A stretch of DNA of 64,000 bases from Paracoccus sp. (in: a-proteobacteria) (GCF_030538695.1 NZ_JAUNTN010000022.1:1-64000); one strand, 5' to 3'; shown: positions 1 to 9,893, counted from the stretch's first letter. Translations and numbers: made by a program. The notes: generated from the letters alone by a model not told the origin.

Positions 1-53
1 CGCGGTTGAGCAGACTCTACATTAAAGTGAGGGATCTTTCGGGGGGCAGGTCA
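1..53. mobile_element. Probable IS3-family insertion sequence end (tip at 53)
   Basis: Read on the minus strand, the sequence from position 53 begins TGACCTGCCCCCC, a terminus I associate with IS3-family elements of alphaproteobacteria. The same 13-base tip, followed by a similar CCCTC, TTTA and AGAGTCTGC pattern, occurs at 57609. The body of the element would lie to the left, outside the window. The chimeric coding region at 22-1200 reads into this end for its last ten residues and stops inside it, as expected of a gene cut by an insertion. The family assignment rests on the terminal sequence alone. Confidence 0.45.
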
Positions 54-1200
54 GCTCGATGTGTCGGAGAGATAACGGCCATCTCCGAGATAGGTCCGCG
101 AACATGCCGCCGTCCCGCTGTGCTTCCAGCGCGTGCAGGTCCGAGATCGCCTGATCGCGGGTATAATCCGGGCTGCCCGGTTGCGGGGGGCGCGCAGGCG
201 GTGCATCAGGGCGGTTCTGGCTGCGATGCGCGCGATACTCTTTGCCGAGCTGTTCGGCAGGGGCAATGGCTGGAACAGTATTCGGTTGGGCTACGTTCGC
301 CGCATCTTGGCCTTGGGCGCCAAGCGCAGCCTGCACCTTAGCGGTATGCTTGCGCGCAAAGATAAAGCCGCCCTCGCGCGCATCCCATTTGATCGAAACG
401 CCCGGCACTTCTGGCACGGCGTCCTGATCCAGCCCGCGAATGACCGCTGCCTTCTGGCGGATCGGTTCAATGGTTACTGCTCGATCAGGCTGCCCGGCAT
501 CAGTTGCCACAGCCAGATTGCCGCCAGAACCGGGTGTAGTGTCGAGTCCGGTTGCAGGTTCTGCGGGCTGCGAAGCCATTTCAGCGCCGCGCCCGTCTGC
601 TCGCGCGTCAGGATCCCCGCCTGCCTCAACTGATGCGCCGCCATCTCGCCGTGCATCATCCATCCGAAGGGCGGGTTTTCCGGCAGTTTGTGGCGTGGAT
701 TGCTCTGCAATGCCTGAACCTGCATCTTCGACCTCCCGGCTGTCAGCCTCAATTAGCGGCGCGGCAATCTCGCGCATCTGTTCACGCATTTCTGTCAGGC
801 GGCGGTTCCAGCCGCTTACCTTCGCCTGCTGCTCGACATATGCGATCCGCTCAAGAGCCTGTTCGGGCGTGATCTGGCTGCGCTGGGTATCGGTGCGCGG
901 CGCTTCTTGCACTCCTTGCATGGCTTTTTCGGCAAGGCCGCCCCGCTCTGGGGTATAGCTTTCGGGGGCATCGGGTGCGCGGCGCGCTTGCACCGCGCTT
1001 TGGCGGTCCAGCTTTTCCTGCGCACGGATTTGCCCAACCATATCCCGCGCCCGGTCGAAGTTTTCGGGCGAAAGCGCAACCTCTGCGCCCTCAACACGGA
1101 ATACCGCCTGGCCGATCATTTCGGCATTGCGATAGCCTCGGGCGTGTTTGGACAAGATCGGGTCAACAACCCCTGCCGTCTGGGTGTTCATAACAGTCAT
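22..1200 (-). CDS. Chimeric ORF: Mu-like capsid N-terminus joined to a relaxase/primase-like fragment
   Basis: This 392-residue frame is a patchwork. Residues 1 to about 33 (TAGVVDPIL, HARGYRNAE) match the start of Mu-like major capsid proteins, and the start at 1200 has a good ribosome site (AAGGGA). From about residue 34 (near position 1100) the character changes to a charged, Ala/Glu/Arg-rich polypeptide (SPENFDRARDMVGQIRAQEK; later VPGVSIKWDAREGGFIFA) of the kind found in large mobilisation or primase proteins with LPD-type domains. That identification is tentative. The last ten residues come from the IS-like end at 1-53. The capsid domain itself is missing, so a working capsid is not made. 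It is probably a non-functional deletion product left by the decaying prophage. Confidence 0.5.
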   Translation of the reverse strand: MTVMNTQTAGVVDPILSKHARGYRNAEMIGQAVFRVEGAEVALSPENFDRARDMVGQIRAQEKLDRQSAVQARRAPDAPESYTPERGGLAEKAMQGVQEAPRTDTQRSQITPEQALERIAYVEQQAKVSGWNRRLTEMREQMREIAAPLIEADSREVEDAGSGIAEQSTPQTAGKPALRMDDARRDGGASVEAGGDPDARADGRGAEMASQPAEPATGLDTTPGSGGNLAVATDAGQPDRAVTIEPIRQKAAVIRGLDQDAVPEVPGVSIKWDAREGGFIFARKHTAKVQAALGAQGQDAANVAQPNTVPAIAPAEQLGKEYRAHRSQNRPDAPPARPPQPGSPDYTRDQAISDLHALEAQRDGGMFADLSRRWPLSLRHIELTCPPKDPSL

Positions 1201-1211
1201 GATTGGTCCCT

Positions 1212-1380
1212 TCAGCGGATCAGGATGTCGACGAATTCGCCGTCAGCGGCGGCAATCAGGGCGGTGCCGCAGATGTTTTTCGAGGTGGTCAGGGCTTTTT
1301 TCACGCCGCCGGTGGCGGCGGTCATGACGGCATCACCCTTGGCGATGACGCCCGAGGCTTTGATGCGGACCCAACCCGTC
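1212..1380 (-). pseudogene. Phage head decoration protein (DUF2190-like), C-terminal remnant
   Basis: The last 55 or so residues (RIKASGVIAKGDAVMTA, then GTALIAAADGEFVDILI) look like the C-terminal half of a DUF2190-type capsid decoration protein. This small protein usually sits between the protease/scaffold and the major capsid gene in Mu-like phages, which is its place here. The N-terminal half is absent. Around position 1380 the sequence passes into the protease gene, which reads another frame through the same junction. A deletion between the two genes explains both truncations. Confidence 0.5.
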
Positions 1381-1956
1381 ACCATCATCCAGCCATTCGA
1401 TTTTCGGGGCGCTGGCCTCTTGGCCGCGGCCCAGCAGCAGATCGGCAAAGCTCGCGATCAGCGTTTGCAGGTCATGGCTCCCGGCCAGCGGCATGGAAAA
1501 CTCGACCACGCCTTCCTGATCGGCGGCGAAGCTGACGTTCTTCAGGCCGGGGACAGCCGGGGCTGCACCGCCAAGAAAGCCGATATGCTTGGGATACCAG
1601 ACGCCCGGCACCGGGTTGTTCGGTGCGGTCGGGCTGTGCCACGCCATCGACACCTTGCGATAGCGCCCGGACTGAACAGCCTCGGCAAACTCGGGGGCAA
1701 TATCCCCCACGGTCGCGCCCATCCGTTCGGACCCGGCATCATAATCGAACTTTTCCGCCCAGCCAAAGGCCGGGGTATCCGCTGAAGGATGGCCCACCAC
1801 AATCGGGGCGGGCGCGATGGCGGGATCATAGGCATCAGCGGCGGCGCGAAGCTCTGCCGCCGAAAACGTCAGGGGTTTCCCGCCCATCGGGGTAAAGGTG
1901 CCGGGGCGGAAAACCTCAATCCGGGCTTTTTTGCTGTTCTGGTTCTTGGTCATCAT
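1333..1956 (-). pseudogene. Mu gpI-like phage protease/scaffold, truncated
   Basis: The first 185 or so residues resemble the Mu gpI (gp32) family, a capsid maturation protease that also supplies the scaffold. Visible marks are the N-terminal RIEVFRPGTFTPM, the region PAPIVVGHPSADTPAFGW, GRYRKVSMAW and VPGLKNVSFA. The family is normally well over 300 residues; this frame has 207, and its last 20 or so residues are read out of frame from the decoration-protein remnant. Two ATG codons at 1956 and 1953 are possible starts. It follows gpG in the Mu order. The scaffold half is lost, so function is unlikely. Confidence 0.7.
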
Positions 1957-2194
1957 CAGGTCCAGTTGCGTTCTGGACCCATCAATGCCTGATGATTCGC
2001 ACCCGCTGACGGGCGGCGACTTCCTATAGCGGCCTCTTTTGCGCTATGCTCTGACCATGGCCTGATTGCGCACCATCAGGCAAGCCCCCACGCACCCCCG
2101 CGCCTAACAGGCCCGTAGCGCGTTTTTAACGGTGGGTTAACGGTGGGTTCGCGCCCTCCGGCACCCCATGCCGCCAAACCACCCTAACGCCGCC
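1957..2194. other. Prophage intergenic stretch with a short tandem repeat
   Basis: No gene is visible between the protease and gpG remnants. The stretch contains two adjacent copies of TAACGGTGGGT at 2127-2137 and 2138-2148. I see no promoter or terminator that I would defend. Confidence 0.4.
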
Positions 2195-2827
2195 CTACGG
2201 GCCGATTTTCGGGGTGTCATGCTTTGACAGCCAGTCCTTGGCGATTTCATAGATTTCCGCCTCATCTGCCGGGCCGATGCCCAGATAGGGCCGGGCCGGG
2301 ATCGTGATGCTGCGGGCGGCATATGTGACTTCCTCGGCCCGCTTGTGCTTGTTCTTCTTTTTGACAAAGCGCCCGTTGGTCTTTTGCGACTTGGGGTTGA
2401 AGTGGCGATAAATCGTCCGCGTGTATTCGGGAATGTTGATTTCCGCGCCCATCTGATGAACGCGGGCATAGCTTTTGCCGTTATGCCGGGCCGTCGCGCC
2501 CCACATCACCTGATCCGGCCCGGCCTGATAGGCGACCGAGGATTTCAGGCCGATGCCCCGGTTCGTGTTCAGGATGGTCATGGGCAGCAGCTTCTGGCGC
2601 TCACGCTGGCGGATGCGCTTTTTGGACAGCGCCACCCATTTGGTGCCGTCCGGGGCCGATTCCTTGTCGAAATTGTCCAGTGTTGATTGGCGCATGTGAT
2701 GACCGACGTTGTCGTAAAACCCGTCTTTCGGCGCGGAAACACGCGACAGCATCGCCCGCAGCTTGGCATCAACCGCTTCCGAATTCAGGGTCAGCGTGAA
2801 GGACACGCCGGGAACCTTGGTGGTCAT
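2195..2827 (-). CDS. Mu gpG-like phage virion morphogenesis protein
   Basis: At 210 residues this matches the Phage_tail_S / Mu gpG family of virion morphogenesis proteins, which act late in head or tail completion. Recognisable features are the early DGFYDNVGHHMRQSTLDNF, the segment DGTKWVALSKKRI, GIGLKSSVAYQAG, the histidine-rich VHQMGAEINIPEYTR and the C-terminal PARPYLGIGPADEAEIYEI. The start at 2827 follows AGGGA. It lies directly downstream of gpF, as in Mu, and looks intact, one of the few prophage genes here that does. With its neighbours broken it is probably no longer used for particle assembly. Confidence 0.8.
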   Translation of the reverse strand: MTTKVPGVSFTLTLNSEAVDAKLRAMLSRVSAPKDGFYDNVGHHMRQSTLDNFDKESAPDGTKWVALSKKRIRQRERQKLLPMTILNTNRGIGLKSSVAYQAGPDQVMWGATARHNGKSYARVHQMGAEINIPEYTRTIYRHFNPKSQKTNGRFVKKKNKHKRAEEVTYAARSITIPARPYLGIGPADEAEIYEIAKDWLSKHDTPKIGP

Positions 2828-2937
2828 TGCATATTCCCTATCCTTGGCCTATATTGACTGTGCTTGCGTCGTTCCGGTGACTGGACCCCACAGGCGCAGG
2901 TGCGGGCGGTCGGATCACCCCGACCGTCCTTTGCATT

Positions 2938-4371
2938 TCAGCGTGACCAGAGCAGTTTTCCGACACGCAATTCCGCCAGATAGTCAAAATCCATACTGCT
3001 ATCATCGCCCCGAATTGTTGGCTGAAACGTTGTAACCGGCGTCCAGTGCCGCCGCCCAAGTTCATGCATGCCCATGAACCCCGTATCCCGCATCAGTTCC
3101 GCATCTGGCATGAACACCTTCCCGGCCCGGATATACCGTCTGGTGATAAAATGCTGGAAACTGTCGTGCAAAGCGCCATGCCGTGCCCTGACCCCCAGCC
3201 AGATTTCGTCCGGGTCCAGCATGGTTTCTGCCATTTGCAGCACATGCCGTTCACGCCCGCGCTTCAGCTTCCATCGTCCGGCCCGGTCGCGCAGCATGTC
3301 GTCTGACATGGGCATATAATTTCCAGCCTTATCCTGCCACAAGACGGCCTGCCCGGCCCGACCGTCGAACATTTTCATGAACGCATCGGCATAATATTCC
3401 GGCTCACGGCCACCGGGCAGCACCTCGGTCGTGAATGGGCGGCCCCGGCGAATAAGCTCCTCCACCGGGCGGGGACGGTCGATCTGCACGATTTGCGGCA
3501 TTGCGCCGCCACCAACCGGCGCGATTGGCTCAACGGCTTCTTCTTCCAGAAGCTCGGGCGTCAGCCCCCGCGCCCATTGGTCACCCGGCTGATAGCCCCA
3601 GCCATAGCCGACGCCATCGGGATACATGATCTCGGGCTTGCCGCGCCCGGTCGAGGTCGGCACCATCTTGATCTCCGGGGCCTTGTCCGGGCCGGTCTTG
3701 CCCAGCCGCAACAGATCCCGTTCGGTCAGGGTCCGCACCCCGCAGGAACAGCGCCAGTCGTTGGGCGGGAAATAGATGTCCCACCACGGGTCGTCATGCA
3801 TCAGCACCAGACCATCCCATGCCACATGCTGGGGACGCGGGTTCAGAGGCGTTCGGGTTTCACCATGGACATATTGCCAATAGGGCCGCAGCGCCACGAC
3901 CTCGGGCTGACGCATCTGCTTCAGCCGCCCGGCCATATAGCTGGTGCGCACATTGGTCTGAAAAATCGTGCGGATGCGCCAACCGCGACCCCCGTTATAG
4001 GACCAGCCATATTCCTCGACCAGCCGGTCGAACTCCTTGGTGAATGCCCCGATATCCTGCCCCGGCACCGTCTTGGCCAAGGCGTTCTGGAACTCTTGCA
4101 GCATGTCCAGATTTTTGGCACCCGCAATCACGAAGGCCCGATCATGATCGCCATACATATGGTCTGTCCAGACCTTGCTTTTCGTGGGCCGCTTTTGCTT
4201 CAGAAAGGCGATCTGCTCTTCAAATATAAAGCCGAATGGGTCGGCGGCAAAGCTGGCGCGACCCTCGATTTCGGCAAAGACAGCCTCGCGCCCTTCCAGC
4301 GTGGCCAGCTCCAGCGCCAGCCCGATCTGACGGGCCAGCGCATCCGGGGTCCATTTCGCGGCCAGTTCCAA
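2938..4371 (-). CDS. Mu gpF-like minor head protein with C-terminal PBECR-type nuclease domain
   Basis: The protein has two parts. From about residue 50 to 270 it is an SPP1 gp7/Mu gpF minor head protein (FEEQIAFLKQKRPTKSKVWTD, RIRTIFQTNVRTSYMAGRL, HVAWDGLVLMHDDPWW, PPNDWRCSC with its paired cysteines). From about 320 onward it resembles the PBECR domains, predicted phage RNases of the barnase/EndoU/colicin fold (LDPDEIWLGV, RRYIRAGKVF, TTFQPTIRGD, YLAELRVGKLLWSR). The first 40 or so residues look like the tail of the DUF935 portal protein, and the frame stays open upstream to 4542, so the true gpF start is unclear. The listed start is a TTG. The two genes may have been fused by a small indel. 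Confidence 0.75.
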   Translation of the reverse strand: MELAAKWTPDALARQIGLALELATLEGREAVFAEIEGRASFAADPFGFIFEEQIAFLKQKRPTKSKVWTDHMYGDHDRAFVIAGAKNLDMLQEFQNALAKTVPGQDIGAFTKEFDRLVEEYGWSYNGGRGWRIRTIFQTNVRTSYMAGRLKQMRQPEVVALRPYWQYVHGETRTPLNPRPQHVAWDGLVLMHDDPWWDIYFPPNDWRCSCGVRTLTERDLLRLGKTGPDKAPEIKMVPTSTGRGKPEIMYPDGVGYGWGYQPGDQWARGLTPELLEEEAVEPIAPVGGGAMPQIVQIDRPRPVEELIRRGRPFTTEVLPGGREPEYYADAFMKMFDGRAGQAVLWQDKAGNYMPMSDDMLRDRAGRWKLKRGRERHVLQMAETMLDPDEIWLGVRARHGALHDSFQHFITRRYIRAGKVFMPDAELMRDTGFMGMHELGRRHWTPVTTFQPTIRGDDSSMDFDYLAELRVGKLLWSR

Positions 4372-4688
4372 CAGGTTGCGCTGTGCGGTCTCAAGGTCGG
4401 GCGCATCAATGGCGCGGCGGATTTCCTTCAGACGCCGGGCAAAATACGGCTCCGTCCGTGCGATCAGGGCATCCGTGATCCGGGCGACGGGGCCATCATC
4501 ATCTGCAAAGCAGCAATGGGGCTGGTGTTTTTTTTTGAGCCGTCATCCGCGAAAGCCGGGCTGCGTTGCGGCGGGCCGGACGGGACGCCGGGGGCGTCCT
4601 CGTCTTCACCTGGCACATGCCCATAATCCACGCGGATGCTGGCCAGATGGTCAATAACCGCATCCGACAGGTGAAGGCTGGCAGGTGG
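4372..4688 (-). pseudogene. Degenerate C-terminal part of a Mu gp29-like (DUF935) portal protein
   Basis: Just upstream of gpF the frame that continues into it reads DDGPVARITDALIARTEPYF and DAPDLETAQRNLL, typical of the C-terminal helices of Mu-like portal proteins. A second frame, open from 4688 and reading SDAVIDHLASIRVDYG, meets it near a run of nine A (minus strand, 4528-4536). One extra A would join the two frames, because the downstream frame has a TGA at 4545-4543. A further stop at 4689-4691 cuts the upstream part. The identification is by position (portal precedes gpF in Mu) and weak motif resemblance. Confidence 0.4.
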
Positions 4689-4952
4689 TCACGGTGTCCG
4701 TCAGCCATCGGCAACGGGCAAGCGGTCGCTCGAAATATTCCAATCTTGCGCGGGGGCTGGTCGGCATCCCTGACCTGCTTGGCGCAGCATGGCTGATCGC
4801 ACGATCCGGGCGACCGCTCAGGAAATAGGTCGTCAATTCATAACTGGAAAAGATAGACCATATCGCCAATTATCGTCTAATCATCAGAGCCTGTCTGCAT
4901 TACCTTTCCCGCATATCCCGGCGGCCATATGGCCCCAAATCGGAGAAACAGG

Positions 4953-5783
4953 ATGCAGGACGTTATCACCATCATCGGCGCGGGCGGCATTGGCGAGGCC
5001 ATCGCGCGGCGGCAGGGCGCGGGCCGGATCGTGCTGCTGGCGGATTTCAACGAGGCCACGCTGAACCGCGCGGCACAAGGGATGCGTGACGCCAGCTATC
5101 GGGTCGAAACGCAACTGGTCGATGTCACCGACCCCGCGTCCGTCCGGGCGCTGGCGGATCGGGCAGCAGTTCTGGGCCGGGTGGCGCAGGTGGTCAACAC
5201 GGCCGGGCTGTCGCCCAACATGGCCCCGCCCGCGCAGGTGATGAAGGTCGATCTTTATGGCTCCGCGGTGGTGTTCGACGCGTTTTATCAGGTGATCGCG
5301 CCGGGGGGCGCGGCGCTGCTGGTGTCCAGCATGGCGGGGCATATGATGCCGCCGCTGACCCCGGAACAGGATCACGCGCTGGCCTTTGCCCCGACCGAGG
5401 AACTGCTGGATCTGGCGGTGGTGCGCGATGTGCCGAACTCGCTGGTGGGCTATATGGTCGCCAAACGGGCAAACCACCTGCGCGTTCAGGCCGAAGCCGT
5501 CCGCTGGGGCGAAAAGGGGGCGCGGGTCAATTCGATCAGCCCCGGCGTGATTATGACGCCGCTTGCGCAGCATGAACTGAACTCAGAGATCGGTGACGGC
5601 TATCGCGCGATGGTCGCAGCCTCGCCCTCTGGGCGCATGGCCCCGCCCGAAGAAATCGCCACGGCGGCGGCTTTTCTGCTGGGACCGGATGCGGGCTTCA
5701 TTACCGGGTCCGACCTGCTGATCGACGGCGGCGTGATTGCCGCGATGCGGGCGGGCAAGCTGCCGGTCCCGGCGGATATGTAA
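4953..5783 (+). CDS. SDR-family NAD(P)-dependent oxidoreductase
   Basis: This is a short-chain dehydrogenase of 276 residues. It has a Rossmann start IIGAGGIGEAIARR (a variant of TGxxxGxG), the D of LVDVTDPAS, a NTAGLSPN strand, the catalytic Ser in LVSSMAGHM, and a YMVAK motif carrying the Tyr and Lys. The tail INSISPGVIMTPL and GSDLLIDGG is typical. An in-frame ATG at 4929 also exists, but GGAGAAACAGG sits just before 4953, so the shorter start is preferred. The insert between Ser and Tyr is longer than usual. The substrate cannot be told. It lies alone between the prophage and a convergent glycosyltransferase-like gene. Confidence 0.8.
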   Translation: MQDVITIIGAGGIGEAIARRQGAGRIVLLADFNEATLNRAAQGMRDASYRVETQLVDVTDPASVRALADRAAVLGRVAQVVNTAGLSPNMAPPAQVMKVDLYGSAVVFDAFYQVIAPGGAALLVSSMAGHMMPPLTPEQDHALAFAPTEELLDLAVVRDVPNSLVGYMVAKRANHLRVQAEAVRWGEKGARVNSISPGVIMTPLAQHELNSEIGDGYRAMVAASPSGRMAPPEEIATAAAFLLGPDAGFITGSDLLIDGGVIAAMRAGKLPVPADM

Positions 5784-5809
5784 GGGCCGCCCGCAACCGG
5801 CCAGCCCTT

Positions 5810-7765
5810 TCACATATCAGGCGGCAAGCCCCACTGATGACGCTTGCGGGCCATCAGTGGGGCATCGGGCAACAGGGTTTCGGCCTTGCGCAGCGCCCAT
5901 TTCAGCCGCACCGGCTGGTCGAACTCGACCGCCCGCGCGGCAGCCGACAGGTGCAACAGCGGATTGTCGGGGGCCAGTTCACGGGCGCTGTCCAGCCAGC
6001 GGGTGCCGGCGCGGACATTCCCAGCCCGAAAGCAGGCATCGGCCAACCGCTTATGGGTCAGCGCATCATTGGGCCGTTGATCGTCGATCTGATGCAGCAC
6101 CGCAAAGGCCCGCATCAACCGCCCATGTAACCGCAGGATTGCCCCCAGAAACCCGGCCCGTATCGCCAGATCATCCCCGATCACCGGAATATCGGCCTTA
6201 TCAACGCTCTGTTGCACCAGATCCCGCGCATCCTGCCCCAGATTACGGATCTTGTTCCACAGATCCGGCCAGTTGCGCAGCGCATAGCGGCGGCTGTCGC
6301 TGTCCAGCAGCTCCTCCCAATCGGTCAGCAGCATCCAGACCGGCAGCACCGGCGGCAAAGGCGCACCGCCCTCGACCTGAGGCGGGGTATAGGACTGATC
6401 CAGCACCAGCGCGGGCGGCAACATCAAGGCCCGCGCGGCCATGCCCCCCGACAGCATCAGCCTGCGTCCCATATGCGGCAAAATCGGGCTGTCCTGTGAC
6501 CGCCCCTGGAAAAGCTGGTTCAGAAAATCCGCCTCTGCGGCTGAGGCATCCGCCCCGCCGGGGTCATAGGTCAGCAAGGTCATCACTTGCTCACATTCCA
6601 CCCGGTCACGATGGCGGATACCATGGGCCGCAATCCCGGCGTGGGCCAGTTCGCGGGCAACCTCGGTCAGCCCACCCCCGACCGCCGCCGTCGCCAGCGC
6701 ACGGTTCAGGAACGGGTGACGGTTCAGCATATCCGCGCGTTCCCCCTGAAATACCGCCAGCAGTTCCGACACCCGGCCCCGCGTCACGGCCTGAGGCGCA
6801 GCAAATTGCACCGATTGCGCCAGATCTCCCTGCACCCCGCTGTCAGGACGGTAAAAGCTGTCCGGCGCAGAAATCACCCGCTCCAGCAGCGCATCATAGG
6901 CCGCAGTCCGCACCGCCTCGGGCAGCCCCCCCGGCAGCGGCGCGACATCGGCGCCGCCAATCACCTCGGCTGCGCGGGAAAAGGCCGACAGGCTGGGCGC
7001 ACCAATCAGCCGACAACCCGCCATCAATAGCAGCTCGATCAGGTCGCGTTCGGCCGTATCAAGACGCGAGAAATCCACCAGATCCCCCACCGGCAAAATC
7101 CGGGGGTCGCCCTGCGCCATATGCAAGACCGCCTCGGGCGTGTCAGAAAAGGCAATCACCGGCCCGTCGACCTCGGCCACGAAGGCGCGGAAAAACTCGT
7201 CCGGGACGTATTTCGCTGGCCATGAAGTGCGTGACCATGGGTCGCCATCCAGAATATCGCCGCGCCGCACATGAATCGCAAAAGGCCGCCCCGGCCCCCA
7301 TTTCGCCGCCAGTTGCGCCCGTGCCTGTTCCAGCGGCTTGCGGATTCCGGGGGCGAGTTCCAGCCCCGCGACAAGCGCCGCGATCTGGTCATCAACCTCG
7401 GCCCGATCTTCGCCCATCATGCGGCAGATTTCCAAATTGGTATCGACGCTGAACCGCTGCCCCTGATCCAGCATCCGGGCCACGGCTTCATCTCCGGTCG
7501 ATCCCGCCAGCGCCGGAAACAGCTTGCGTCCCGCCATATCCGGGTGCTGATCCATCACGATCATATGCTGACGCACAAAGCGCGGCGCGAAAAACCGCTC
7601 CGGGTCGGTCAATTCGGGATAAGGCCCGTCCGGCTGCGACAGCCAGACCATCCGCCCGGTCACGCCGAACTTTTGCGACAGGCGCTGCACATTCAGCAGA
7701 TTCACCAGCCGCGCCCCGATGCGGTCCTTGCGAAAACCAAGGAAGATGGGTTGATCCGGCGTCAC
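5810..7765 (-). CDS. Fucosyltransferase-like glycosyltransferase with C-terminal TPR-like region
   Basis: The 651-residue protein opens with a nucleotide-sugar-type N-terminus ([20 protein letters not shown]) and at about residue 175 has [10 protein letters not shown], the HxRRGD signature of alpha-1,2/1,6- and O-fucosyltransferases. FSDTPEAV and [12 protein letters not shown] continue that fold. The second half is helical, ending in TPR-like repeats ([27 protein letters not shown]). A GTG at 7765, with GGAAAGG before it, is a better start than the upstream frame, which overlaps the divergent tkt leader. It probably modifies a surface glycan or protein. Acceptor and donor are unknown, and no other glycan genes adjoin it. 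Confidence 0.55.
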   Translation of the reverse strand: MTPDQPIFLGFRKDRIGARLVNLLNVQRLSQKFGVTGRMVWLSQPDGPYPELTDPERFFAPRFVRQHMIVMDQHPDMAGRKLFPALAGSTGDEAVARMLDQGQRFSVDTNLEICRMMGEDRAEVDDQIAALVAGLELAPGIRKPLEQARAQLAAKWGPGRPFAIHVRRGDILDGDPWSRTSWPAKYVPDEFFRAFVAEVDGPVIAFSDTPEAVLHMAQGDPRILPVGDLVDFSRLDTAERDLIELLLMAGCRLIGAPSLSAFSRAAEVIGGADVAPLPGGLPEAVRTAAYDALLERVISAPDSFYRPDSGVQGDLAQSVQFAAPQAVTRGRVSELLAVFQGERADMLNRHPFLNRALATAAVGGGLTEVARELAHAGIAAHGIRHRDRVECEQVMTLLTYDPGGADASAAEADFLNQLFQGRSQDSPILPHMGRRLMLSGGMAARALMLPPALVLDQSYTPPQVEGGAPLPPVLPVWMLLTDWEELLDSDSRRYALRNWPDLWNKIRNLGQDARDLVQQSVDKADIPVIGDDLAIRAGFLGAILRLHGRLMRAFAVLHQIDDQRPNDALTHKRLADACFRAGNVRAGTRWLDSARELAPDNPLLHLSAAARAVEFDQPVRLKWALRKAETLLPDAPLMARKRHQWGLPPDM

Positions 7766-7861
7766 GACATGCCCTTTCCGCTGATCGGCGGCTTGCAACC
7801 GCGCCTGTCGCTGCCTATCACCCCAAGGCAAGAAGGTTCAATCCAGCCGACGAGGAACGCC

Positions 7862-9877
7862 ATGGATATCGCCGCCCGCCGCAAGGCCAACCCTGAACAT
7901 TGGAATCTGGCCACCGCGATCCGCGTGCTGGCGATGGATGCGGTGCAGGCCGCCAATTCCGGCCACCCCGGTATGCCGATGGGCATGGCCGATGTGGCGA
8001 CGGTGCTGTTCCGCAATCACCTGAAGTTTGATGCGTCCAGCCCTAACTGGTTCGACCGCGACCGTTTCGTGCTGTCGGCGGGGCATGGCTCAATGCTGAT
8101 CTATGCGCTGCTGCACCTGTCGGGTTATGATGATATGTCGCTGGACGACATCCGCAACTTCCGCCAATGGGGCGCGAAAACTGCGGGCCACCCGGAATAT
8201 GGCCATGCCGAAGGGATCGAGACCACCACCGGCCCGCTGGGTCAGGGTATCGCCACCGCCGTGGGCATGGCCATGGCCGAAGAAGCCATGCGGGCGCAAT
8301 TCGGCACCGACCTGTGCGACCACCGCACTTGGGTGATTGCAGGCGACGGCTGCCTGATGGAAGGCATCAGCCAGGAAGCCATCGCCCTTGCCGGGGCGCA
8401 AAAACTGGGCCGGCTGATCGTCTTGTGGGATGACAATGACATCACCATCGACGGCCGCGTGTCGCTGTCGGACAAGACCGACCAGAAGGCCCGGTTCGAG
8501 GCATCCGGCTGGCGGGTGCTGTCCTGCGACGGCCACGACGCCGCCGACATCGACCGCGCCCTGACCGCAGCCGCCAAGGATGACGGCCGCCCGGTTCTGG
8601 TCGCCTGCAAGACCATCATCGGCTTTGGCTCGCCCAATAAGGCCGACAGCTCGGGCGCGCATGGCAGCCCGCTTGGCGCGGCAGAGATCGAGGCCACCCG
8701 CGCCGCCTATGGCTGGACCCACCCGGCCTTCGTGATCCCGGCGGAGATCAAAACCGCATGGGAGCAGATCGGCAGCCGTGGCGCCAGCGCCCGCGCCGAT
8801 TGGCAGGCCCGCGTGGACGCCCACACCAAACGCGACGAATTCGCCCGCCGCATCTCGGGCGATGTGTCCGACAAGCTGGCCCCGGTGATCGCGGCGTTCA
8901 AGGAGCAGGCCGTCGAAGTCAAGCCCAAGGTCGCCACCCGCAAAGCCAGCGAAATGGTGCTGGAGGTGGTCAACCCCGCCCTGCCCGAAACCTTTGGCGG
9001 CTCGGCCGACCTGACGGGTTCCAACAACACCAAAACCGGCGATCTGGGGATTTTCGACGCCGAAAACCGCAAGGGCCGCTATGTCCATTACGGTATTCGT
9101 GAACATGGCATGGCCGCCGCGATGAACGGCATCTGGCTGCATGGCGGCTTCCGCCCCTATGGCGGCACCTTCATGGCCTTTACCGATTACGCCCGCGGTT
9201 CGATGCGTCTGTCGGCGCTGATGGGGCTGCCGGTGGTCTATGTGATGACCCATGATAGCATCGGCCTTGGCGAAGACGGCCCGACGCACCAGCCGGTCGA
9301 GCATCTGGCAATCAGCCGCGCCACCCCGAACACGCTGGTGCTGCGCCCCGCCGATGTCGTGGAAACCGCCGAAGCATGGGAAATCGCGCTGTCGCAAGCC
9401 TCGACCCCTTCGGTCATGGCGCTGTCGCGGCAGAACCTGCCGGCGCTGCGTATTGAAAACAGCGCCGAGAACCTGTCGGCAAAAGGTGCCTATATCCTGC
9501 GCGAAGCCTCGGACAAGGCCGAGGTGATCCTGATGGCCACCGGCTCCGAAGTCGAAATCGCCGTGGCCGCCCGCGATGCGCTGGAAGCCGAAGGCATCCC
9601 GACCCGCGTGGTTTCGGTCCCGTCGATGGAACTGTTCCGCGACCAGCCCAAGGATTACCGCAAGAAAGTCCTGCCCAAAGGCCCGGTCCGCATCGCCATC
9701 GAGGCCGCAATCCGTATGCCCTGGGACTGGCTGCTGCTGGGTGAACGCGGCAGCGCAAAGACCTCGGATTTCGTGGGCATGTCAGGCTTTGGCGCCTCTG
9801 CCCCGGCAGAGCGGCTCTATGCCGAGTTCGGCATCACGGCGGAAGCCGTGGTCGAAAAGGCCAAGGCGCTGCTCTGA
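7862..9877 (+). CDS. tkt: Transketolase
   Basis: The cytoplasmic thiamine-diphosphate enzyme (671 residues, normal length) moves two-carbon units between sugar phosphates in the pentose phosphate pathway. Visible marks are [10 protein letters not shown] near the start, [27 protein letters not shown], the ThDP/Mg motif [17 protein letters not shown], the catalytic Glu in [14 protein letters not shown] and the phosphate-binding [16 protein letters not shown]. The frame is open far upstream because of GC bias, but homology starts at ATG 7862 ([14 protein letters not shown]), preceded by GAGGA. It diverges from the glycosyltransferase-like gene with under 100 bases between the two starts. Confidence 0.95.
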   Translation: MDIAARRKANPEHWNLATAIRVLAMDAVQAANSGHPGMPMGMADVATVLFRNHLKFDASSPNWFDRDRFVLSAGHGSMLIYALLHLSGYDDMSLDDIRNFRQWGAKTAGHPEYGHAEGIETTTGPLGQGIATAVGMAMAEEAMRAQFGTDLCDHRTWVIAGDGCLMEGISQEAIALAGAQKLGRLIVLWDDNDITIDGRVSLSDKTDQKARFEASGWRVLSCDGHDAADIDRALTAAAKDDGRPVLVACKTIIGFGSPNKADSSGAHGSPLGAAEIEATRAAYGWTHPAFVIPAEIKTAWEQIGSRGASARADWQARVDAHTKRDEFARRISGDVSDKLAPVIAAFKEQAVEVKPKVATRKASEMVLEVVNPALPETFGGSADLTGSNNTKTGDLGIFDAENRKGRYVHYGIREHGMAAAMNGIWLHGGFRPYGGTFMAFTDYARGSMRLSALMGLPVVYVMTHDSIGLGEDGPTHQPVEHLAISRATPNTLVLRPADVVETAEAWEIALSQASTPSVMALSRQNLPALRIENSAENLSAKGAYILREASDKAEVILMATGSEVEIAVAARDALEAEGIPTRVVSVPSMELFRDQPKDYRKKVLPKGPVRIAIEAAIRMPWDWLLLGERGSAKTSDFVGMSGFGASAPAERLYAEFGITAEAVVEKAKALL

Positions 9878-9893
9878 TGGCTGCCGGGGACGC

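Noticed and set aside
7271..7861. Upstream extension of the transketolase frame
   Set aside because: It overlaps the opposite-strand glycosyltransferase-like gene and lacks transketolase homology; the conserved start is at 7862.
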